Assembly (NCBI RefSeq): GCF_900185015.1
Contig: NZ_FXYD01000006.1
Span: 62,001-126,000, forward strand
Source of the DNA: Octadecabacter ascidiaceicola
Lineage (GTDB): Bacteria; Pseudomonadota; Alphaproteobacteria; Rhodobacterales; Rhodobacteraceae
DNA length: 64,000 nucleotides
Reading direction: 5' to 3'
The notes under the pieces: generated by a model
What the model was told of the DNA's origin: nothing
The model's database searches: none
What the model saw: only the letters and a program-made list of their open reading frames with translations
Shown: piece after piece, positions 58,674-64,000 of the stretch
How the letters are laid out: every line of letters starts with the position of its first letter
Position numbering within the stretch: position 1 is the stretch's first letter
Position numbers and translations under genes: made by a program

Positions 58674-60139
58674 TGGACTTGGGCCTGGAGAACCCCGATC
58701 TATTGCGTCAAGCGGCCCCCGTTGGGGGCCGTTGGATCGATGCGGACAGTTCCGGCATTGCCGTGACCAACCCAGCGACCGGCGAAACGCTCGGGTATGT
58801 ACCCGATCTCGGGACTGCGGAAACGTCAGAAGCGATTGATGCGGCGCGGGTCGCCCAGAAAGCATGGGCTGCTCGCACGGCTAAAGACCGTAGCAATGTC
58901 TTACGCCGTTGGTTCGATCTCATGATGGCAAACCAAGACGACCTTGGGCGCATCCTAACGGCAGAGCAGGGTAAGCCTTTGGCTGAGGCCAAAGGTGAAA
59001 TCGCGTATGGCGCGTCCTTCATCGAATGGTTTTCAGAAGAAGCGCGCCGTGCGTACGGCGACATCACCCCCGGCCATGCGCCCGACAAACGGATTCTGTC
59101 GGTGCGCCAGCCCATTGGTGTCGTTGCAGCGATCACACCTTGGAATTTTCCAAATGCAATGATCGCACGCAAGGCAGCGCCTGCCTTTGCCGCAGGCTGT
59201 GCTATGGTTTTGAAACCGTCTGAAATGACTCCGTTCTCGGCCATAGCGATGGCTGTCCTAGCTGAAGAAGCGGGTCTGCCGAGTGGTCTGTTTTCCGTCG
59301 TAACTGGCGATGCCGCGACCATTGGTCAGGTCATGACTGACAGTCCGATCGTGCGTAAACTCACGTTCACGGGATCGACCGGGGTAGGGGCAAAACTCTA
59401 TGCGCAATGTGCGCCGACGATCAAGAAACTCGGCCTCGAGCTAGGTGGCAACGCGCCGTTCATCGTGTTTGATGACGCAGATCTGGATGCTGCCGTTGAG
59501 GGAACCGTGATCGCGAAGTTTCGGAACAACGGTCAAACCTGCGTATGCGCGAACCGTATTTACGTGCAGGCGGATGTTTATGATGCTTTTGCGGCCAAAC
59601 TGACAGATAAGGTTGCAAGTCTTCCGACAGGCAACGGGTTTGACGAGGGAATCGTGTTTGGCCCTCTGATCAATGACGCCGCTGTTACGAAGGTCGCAAG
59701 CCATATCGCTGATGCCACGTCACAAGGGGCCTCTGTCGCGCTGGGCGGTAAGGCACACTCCATAGGCGGCACCTTTTTTGAACCTACGATCCTGACGGAT
59801 GTGACCAAGGACATGGCAATCGCAACCGAAGAAACCTTCGGTCCGGTCGCGCCGCTTTTTAAGTTTGAGACTGAGGCAGAGGTTGTTGCCGCGGCCAATG
59901 ACACAGAATTCGGGCTGGCCTCGTATTTCTACAGTCAGGACCATGCCCGCGTGTGGCGCGTTTCTGAGGCATTGGACTACGGTATGGTTGGTGTGAACAC
60001 TGGTTTGATTTCAACCGCCGAGGCCCCGTTTGGCGGAGTTAAGGCGTCGGGTTTGGGGCGTGAAGGATCGCGCCATGGGCTCGATGATTTCTTGGAAATA
60101 AAATACATCTGCATGGGTGGAATTGAGGCGGAGGGCTAA
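58670..60139 (+). CDS. gabD: Succinate-semialdehyde dehydrogenase
   Basis: A 489-residue ALDH from ATG 58670, overlapping the dioxygenase stop by 4 bp. It has PWNFPNAMIARKAAPAFAAG, LELGGNAPFIVFDDADLDAA, and Cys291 in NGQTCVCANR, the GabD-type pattern. In this operon it takes the succinic semialdehyde released by HpaI and makes succinate. Confidence 0.9.
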   Translation: MMDLGLENPDLLRQAAPVGGRWIDADSSGIAVTNPATGETLGYVPDLGTAETSEAIDAARVAQKAWAARTAKDRSNVLRRWFDLMMANQDDLGRILTAEQGKPLAEAKGEIAYGASFIEWFSEEARRAYGDITPGHAPDKRILSVRQPIGVVAAITPWNFPNAMIARKAAPAFAAGCAMVLKPSEMTPFSAIAMAVLAEEAGLPSGLFSVVTGDAATIGQVMTDSPIVRKLTFTGSTGVGAKLYAQCAPTIKKLGLELGGNAPFIVFDDADLDAAVEGTVIAKFRNNGQTCVCANRIYVQADVYDAFAAKLTDKVASLPTGNGFDEGIVFGPLINDAAVTKVASHIADATSQGASVALGGKAHSIGGTFFEPTILTDVTKDMAIATEETFGPVAPLFKFETEAEVVAAANDTEFGLASYFYSQDHARVWRVSEALDYGMVGVNTGLISTAEAPFGGVKASGLGREGSRHGLDDFLEIKYICMGGIEAEG

Positions 60140-60142
60140 TTG

Positions 60143-61540
60143 ATGGATTGGGACGAGTTCGCCCATTGGGGTAAGCATATTTCGGAATGGGGCGCACAGT
60201 ACCACAAGGCACTGCCCGACACTCCTGTTCGCGCCCAAACTGCTCTTGGGGATATCGCGGCCCAGCTGAATCAGGTTCCCCCTGAAAACGGCGAAGACAT
60301 GGCGGCGATCCTTGAAGACTTCGAAACCATTGTGATGCCCGGCATGACGCACTGGCAGCACCCGCGTTTCTTTGCGTATTTTCCTGCCAATGCGGCGCCT
60401 CCTTCGATGTTGGCAGAGCAATTGGTGAACACCGTCGCTGCGCAATGCATGCTGTGGCAAACTTCTCCGGCGGCGACAGAAGTCGAAGGCGTTATGGTCG
60501 ATTGGCTGCGTCAGGCGCTTGGGTTAGCGGATGGATTCACAGGTGTGATCCAAGACAGCGCCTCGTCTGCGACCCTTTCGGCCGTGTTGACCATGCGTGA
60601 ACGCGCGACGGGGTATACGGGGAACAAAGATGGGCTGTCCAACAAGGGCCACCTGCGAGTCTATTGTTCCGACCAGGTGCATTCTTCCATTGATCGTGCT
60701 TGCTGGGTCTCTGGGATCGGACAGGCCAACTTGGTCAAAATCCCCGCGATAGGCCCGCGATTTGAGATGGACGTAGATGCACTGCAGCAAGCAATTGCTG
60801 ATGATCTCAAAGCAGGTCACACGCCGGCAGGCATCATCGCGATTACAGGTGGAACAGGCGTTGGAGGCTCCGATACGTTAGGGCCGATATTAGCGGTCGC
60901 CAAGGAGCATGACCTTTACACGCACCTTGATGCGGCGTGGGCAGGATCGGCCATGATCTGCCCAGAATTCAGGGACGAGTTTTGGCAGGATGTTGATGGC
61001 TTCGACAGCATCGTATTCAACCCTCACAAATGGCTTGGGGCGCAATTCGATTGTTCGATCCAGTTCTTGCGTGATGCGACGCCGCAATTGAACACGCTTA
61101 AGATCGAGCCAGAGTACCTAAAGACCACAGGTGCGCCGGTCACTAACTATTCGGAATGGACGATCCCGCTAGGGCGGCGGTTTCGGGCACTCAAAATATG
61201 GTTCTTGCTCCGGTCCTACGGGCTTGAAGGGTTGCGTCAGAGAATTCGAAATCACGTCGCATGGGCGGGTGAGTTGTGCGAGGAAATCCGCGCGATGGAT
61301 GGGTTTGAAATCGCGAGCGAACCAATACTCAGCCTGTTTTCGTTCCGCTGCCCGGGCGATGATGCCACGCAACAAAGTCTCGTTGATGCGCTTAATGATG
61401 ATGGCAGAATTTACCTGACACAGGGCGAAATTCAGGGACGTAAAGTGATCCGCTTTCAAGTGGGGCAATTCGATACAACACGTGATGATGTGATGATGGC
61501 CAAAACCGTGATCCAAGATATTTGGGAGAAAATTCAATGA
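60143..61540 (+). CDS. PLP-dependent aromatic amino acid decarboxylase family protein
   Basis: A 465-residue group II decarboxylase. ATG 60143 directly follows TTG 60140, another possible start. Marks are MTHWQHPRFFAYFPAN, the PLP-stacking region, HLDAAWAGSA and PLP lysine 296 in VFNPHKWLGAQFD. The family decarboxylates tyrosine, DOPA, tryptophan or phenylalanine to amines. It stands inside a homoprotocatechuate operon, so tyramine or dopamine could be the entry compound. Part of this family instead has amine-oxidase-like activity giving the aldehyde directly, and sequence alone does not decide. Confidence 0.85.
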   Translation: MDWDEFAHWGKHISEWGAQYHKALPDTPVRAQTALGDIAAQLNQVPPENGEDMAAILEDFETIVMPGMTHWQHPRFFAYFPANAAPPSMLAEQLVNTVAAQCMLWQTSPAATEVEGVMVDWLRQALGLADGFTGVIQDSASSATLSAVLTMRERATGYTGNKDGLSNKGHLRVYCSDQVHSSIDRACWVSGIGQANLVKIPAIGPRFEMDVDALQQAIADDLKAGHTPAGIIAITGGTGVGGSDTLGPILAVAKEHDLYTHLDAAWAGSAMICPEFRDEFWQDVDGFDSIVFNPHKWLGAQFDCSIQFLRDATPQLNTLKIEPEYLKTTGAPVTNYSEWTIPLGRRFRALKIWFLLRSYGLEGLRQRIRNHVAWAGELCEEIRAMDGFEIASEPILSLFSFRCPGDDATQQSLVDALNDDGRIYLTQGEIQGRKVIRFQVGQFDTTRDDVMMAKTVIQDIWEKIQ

Positions 61541-62391
61541 AATACGCGACCTACACAGCCGATGGGCAAACCCACTACGGCGCCGTCGCTGATGGGGGAA
61601 TGATCGCGCTGGATGGCGCTTTACCGCAGTGGCCCACGCTGTTGGATGTTGTGCGTGCAGGCGGGTTTGATGCATTGGAAAAGGCCGCAGAAGGCCAGTC
61701 GGTAACGCACACAGAATTCGAATACGAAATGGTGCTGCCAAACGCCCCACGCATCCTGTGCGTCGGTGTGAACTTTCCCGACCGCAACGCAGAATATAAA
61801 GACGGATCCGAGCAGCCGAAATACATGTCGCTGTTCCCACGGTTTGCGAGCGGTTTTACCGGGCACAATCGCCCTTTGATCCGCCCACCGGAGAACGAAA
61901 CGCTGGACTACGAAGGTGAGGTCGCGATTGTCATCGGCAAGGCCGGGCGCCGTATCAGCCAAGCTGATGCCTATGACCACATCGCCGCACTGACACTGTG
62001 TAATGAAGGCACGATCCGCGATTGGGTTCGCCACGCGAAATTCAACGTCACACAGGGTAAGAACTGGGATAATTCCGGTTCGATCGGTCCGTGGCTCGTG
62101 CCATTCACGGACGCAGCGCAGCTTGACGAGGCGCGCATCATCACGCGCGTGAACGGTGAAGTACGCCAAGACGACGTGCTGTCGCGCATGATGCACCCAA
62201 TCCGCCGCGAGATCGAATACATCTCGACGTTCATGACGTTGCAGCCCGGCGATATCATTGTCACCGGAACGCCGACGGGGTCTGGCGCACGTCTTGACCC
62301 GCCACAGTACCTCAAGCCCGGTGACGTGGTTGAGGTAGAAGTGAACGGGATCGGCACCCTTCGCAACACCGTTGAGGATGAACGCCTGTGA
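61537..62391 (+). CDS. hpaG: Fumarylacetoacetate hydrolase family decarboxylase/isomerase
   Basis: A 284-residue FAH-fold protein from ATG 61537, overlapping the decarboxylase gene by 4 bp. Metal ligands are in DYEGEVAIVIGK and the ending is DIIVTGTPTGSG. In the pathway it decarboxylates the 5-oxo-pent-3-ene-1,2,5-tricarboxylate intermediate. E. coli HpaG has two FAH domains (429 residues), but here there is one. The symbol is given by operon position. Confidence 0.83.
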   Translation: MKYATYTADGQTHYGAVADGGMIALDGALPQWPTLLDVVRAGGFDALEKAAEGQSVTHTEFEYEMVLPNAPRILCVGVNFPDRNAEYKDGSEQPKYMSLFPRFASGFTGHNRPLIRPPENETLDYEGEVAIVIGKAGRRISQADAYDHIAALTLCNEGTIRDWVRHAKFNVTQGKNWDNSGSIGPWLVPFTDAAQLDEARIITRVNGEVRQDDVLSRMMHPIRREIEYISTFMTLQPGDIIVTGTPTGSGARLDPPQYLKPGDVVEVEVNGIGTLRNTVEDERL

Positions 62392-63188
62392 TGCCGCAAG
62401 ATCATGCAAAAGCAGCCGCTGATTTGCTTGCCGCCGAAAAGTCTGGCGAACAGATCGGACTGTTGACCAAGGCCCACCCTGAAATGGGAATGGATGATGC
62501 CTATGCCGTTCAGAACGCGATTTATCGCGCCAAGCTAGCCGAAGGGCGCAGCGTGATCGGATGGAAGATCGGGCTGACGTCTAAGGCGATGCAATATGCG
62601 CTGAACATCGATATTCCTGACAGTGGTATTTTGTTCGACGATATGGCGTTTGAACACGGCGCAAACGTGCCCGCAGGCCGCTTTATTCAGCCGCGGATCG
62701 AGGCGGAAATTGCTTTTGTCATGAAATCCCCGCTGGGCGGTGCAGATGTTACGCGCGGTGATGTGATTGCTGCGACGGATTATGTGGCACCGTCGATCGA
62801 GATCCTCGATACGAGGATTTTGCGAAGCGATCCGGAAACCGGTGAAACACGCAAGGTTTTTGACACGATCAGTGACAACGCTGCCAACGCGGGCATTGTC
62901 CTTGGCCCGCAAAAACACGCCATAGATGCCTTTGATCTACGTTGGGTCGGTGCGATTACGTCGCGCAACGGAGAGGTTGAGGAAACCGGCCTCGGGGCAG
63001 GGGTGCTCAATGATCCGATCGAAAGCGTGGTTTGGTTGGCCCGCCGAATGGCGCAATATGGCCAAAGCATTGAACCTGGACAGATCGTCCTATCAGGTAG
63101 CTTTATTCGCCCTGTCGAATGCCCTGCCGGTACGCAAATTCATGCGGACTTTGGCCCCTTCGGCCACGTAGACATTTCATTCGACTAA
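62391..63188 (+). CDS. hpaH: 2-oxo-hept-4-ene-1,7-dioate hydratase
   Basis: A 265-residue protein related to catechol-pathway hydratases. ATG 62391 shares TGATG with the hpaG stop; GTG 62388 is the alternative. It has VIGWKIGLTSKAMQ, IEAEIAFVMK and DYVAPSIEILDTR, the metal-site pattern of HpaH/MhpD. It adds water to the 2-oxo-heptenedioate before aldol cleavage. Confidence 0.92.
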   Translation: MPQDHAKAAADLLAAEKSGEQIGLLTKAHPEMGMDDAYAVQNAIYRAKLAEGRSVIGWKIGLTSKAMQYALNIDIPDSGILFDDMAFEHGANVPAGRFIQPRIEAEIAFVMKSPLGGADVTRGDVIAATDYVAPSIEILDTRILRSDPETGETRKVFDTISDNAANAGIVLGPQKHAIDAFDLRWVGAITSRNGEVEETGLGAGVLNDPIESVVWLARRMAQYGQSIEPGQIVLSGSFIRPVECPAGTQIHADFGPFGHVDISFD

Positions 63189-63201
63189 AGGAAGCGCCAT
63201 C

Positions 63202-63984
63202 ATGCCAGCACCCCATAATTCGTTCAAACACGCCATCGCCAATGGTGAATTGCAAATTGGTTGCTGGATGGGTCTTGCTGATCCCTACATTGCGGAAATC
63301 TCGGCTGGTGCCGGATTTGACTGGCTGTTGATCGATGGCGAACATGCGCCCAATGATCTGCGGTCTATTGTGGCGCAGCTACAGGTTCTTGCCGCGCGCG
63401 ATAGCCATGCCGTTGTGCGCCCTCCAATTGGCGAAACATGGATTATCAAGCAGCTGCTTGATGCCGGTGCGCAGACGCTATTGGTTCCCATGGTCGAAAG
63501 TGCCGCGCAGGCTCAAGACCTAGTTGATGCCGTGACGTACCCTCCGCACGGAGTGCGCGGTGTTGGATCGGCCCTCGCGCGGGCATCGGATTTTTCAGGG
63601 ATTGGCGACTACCTGACCACGGCACGCAACGAAATCTGTTTGCTGGCACAGGTTGAGAACCAGAAGGGCATGTCAGAACTAGATCGTATTCTGGAGGTTG
63701 ACGGTATTGATGGTGTTTTCATTGGCCCGTCCGACTTGGCAGCTGATATGGGGTTTATCGGGCAGGCTGGCGCGGCTGAGGTTCAGGCGGCGGTTCTGGG
63801 CGCGATGGAGAAGATTGTTGCATCGGGCAAGGCTGCAGGCATTTTGACGTTGGATAAAGACTTGCAGAATGACTGCCGCGAAATCGGTGCGACATTTATC
63901 GCAACAGAGATTGATGTCACACTGTTCGCGCGAAACATGCGTAGCGCATCAAATGAAGCGCGTCAAAATCTTCAAGGTGAATAG
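63202..63984 (+). CDS. hpaI: 4-hydroxy-2-oxoheptanedioate aldolase
   Basis: A 260-residue HpcH/HpaI class II aldolase. GAAGCGCC precedes ATG 63202. Signatures are GCWMGLADPYIAEI, DWLLIDGEHAPND, the metal ligand in LAQVENQKG and VFIGPSDLAADMG. It splits 4-hydroxy-2-oxoheptanedioate into pyruvate and succinic semialdehyde, ending the lower pathway. The window ends 16 bases after the stop. Confidence 0.94.
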   Translation: MPAPHNSFKHAIANGELQIGCWMGLADPYIAEISAGAGFDWLLIDGEHAPNDLRSIVAQLQVLAARDSHAVVRPPIGETWIIKQLLDAGAQTLLVPMVESAAQAQDLVDAVTYPPHGVRGVGSALARASDFSGIGDYLTTARNEICLLAQVENQKGMSELDRILEVDGIDGVFIGPSDLAADMGFIGQAGAAEVQAAVLGAMEKIVASGKAAGILTLDKDLQNDCREIGATFIATEIDVTLFARNMRSASNEARQNLQGE

Positions 63985-64000
63985 AAACCTTCCATTACTT

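Overview
The window looks like the chromosome of a marine alphaproteobacterium of the Roseobacter group (Rhodobacterales). This rests on the family content: urate hydroxylase PuuD, a beta-hydroxyaspartate cycle cluster, tripartite tricarboxylate transporters, and a DUF442-SQR/YeeE sulfur cluster. No ribosomal marker is present, so genus and species cannot be named.

Region 1 (1-23.2 kb) is an accessory zone anchored on tRNA-Ser(GCU). The core gene ychF (cut by the window edge) is followed by a 45-bp copy of the 5' half of tRNA-Ser at 888-932. A complete tRNA-Ser(GCU) with the same 45 bp lies at 3548-3641. The 2.6 kb between the copies holds a three-gene module: a GHKL ATPase, a DUF4325 STAS-like protein and a membrane-anchored protein. 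It has no integrase of its own and looks like a tRNA-borne mini-island. Past the tRNA lies a second island with a tyrosine integrase, excisionase-like and HTH genes, an ArdA C-terminal remnant, a serine resolvase, several exported proteins, and a 2457-residue RTX protein with an HEITH motif. A mobilisation operon (relaxase-helicase, MobC, small gene) follows. The zone ends in debris: an inverted 5' tRNA-Ser fragment, an in-frame recombinase/methyltransferase chimera and a recombinase remnant.

Region 2 (23.3-32.4 kb) is core-like. It has a phosphohexomutase, then a minus-strand sulfur operon (Crp/Fnr regulator, DUF2892, two YeeE/YedE halves, a persulfide-dioxygenase-like MBL protein, a DUF442-SQR fusion, SulP), then Kdo transferase WaaA.

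Region 3 (32.4-41 kb) combines purine breakdown (PuuD, 5-hydroxyisourate hydrolase, ureidoglycine aminohydrolase, a LysR regulator) with three of the four beta-hydroxyaspartate cycle enzymes (bhcB, bhcC, bhcD) and the regulator bhcR. Purine rings yield glyoxylate and the cycle assimilates glyoxylate, so the two blocks probably work together. The first cycle enzyme, BhcA, is not in the window.

Region 4 (41.2-54.4 kb) is a catabolic cluster whose substrate I cannot name. On the minus strand are a flavin aromatic hydroxylase, a small-molecule kinase, two class III PLP enzymes, an MBL hydrolase and an IclR regulator. Divergent from these are a complete TctCBA transporter, an aldehyde dehydrogenase and a Tm-1-like protein. 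A 19-bp palindrome sits between the two arms.

Region 5 (54.4-64 kb) is a homoprotocatechuate (4-hydroxyphenylacetate) meta-cleavage operon: hpaR divergent from hpaF, hpaE, a LigB-type dioxygenase, a VOC-type dioxygenase, a succinate-semialdehyde dehydrogenase, an aromatic amino acid decarboxylase family gene, hpaG, hpaH and hpaI. It ends in succinate and pyruvate. The two unrelated ring-cleavage enzymes and the decarboxylase inside the operon are the unusual points.
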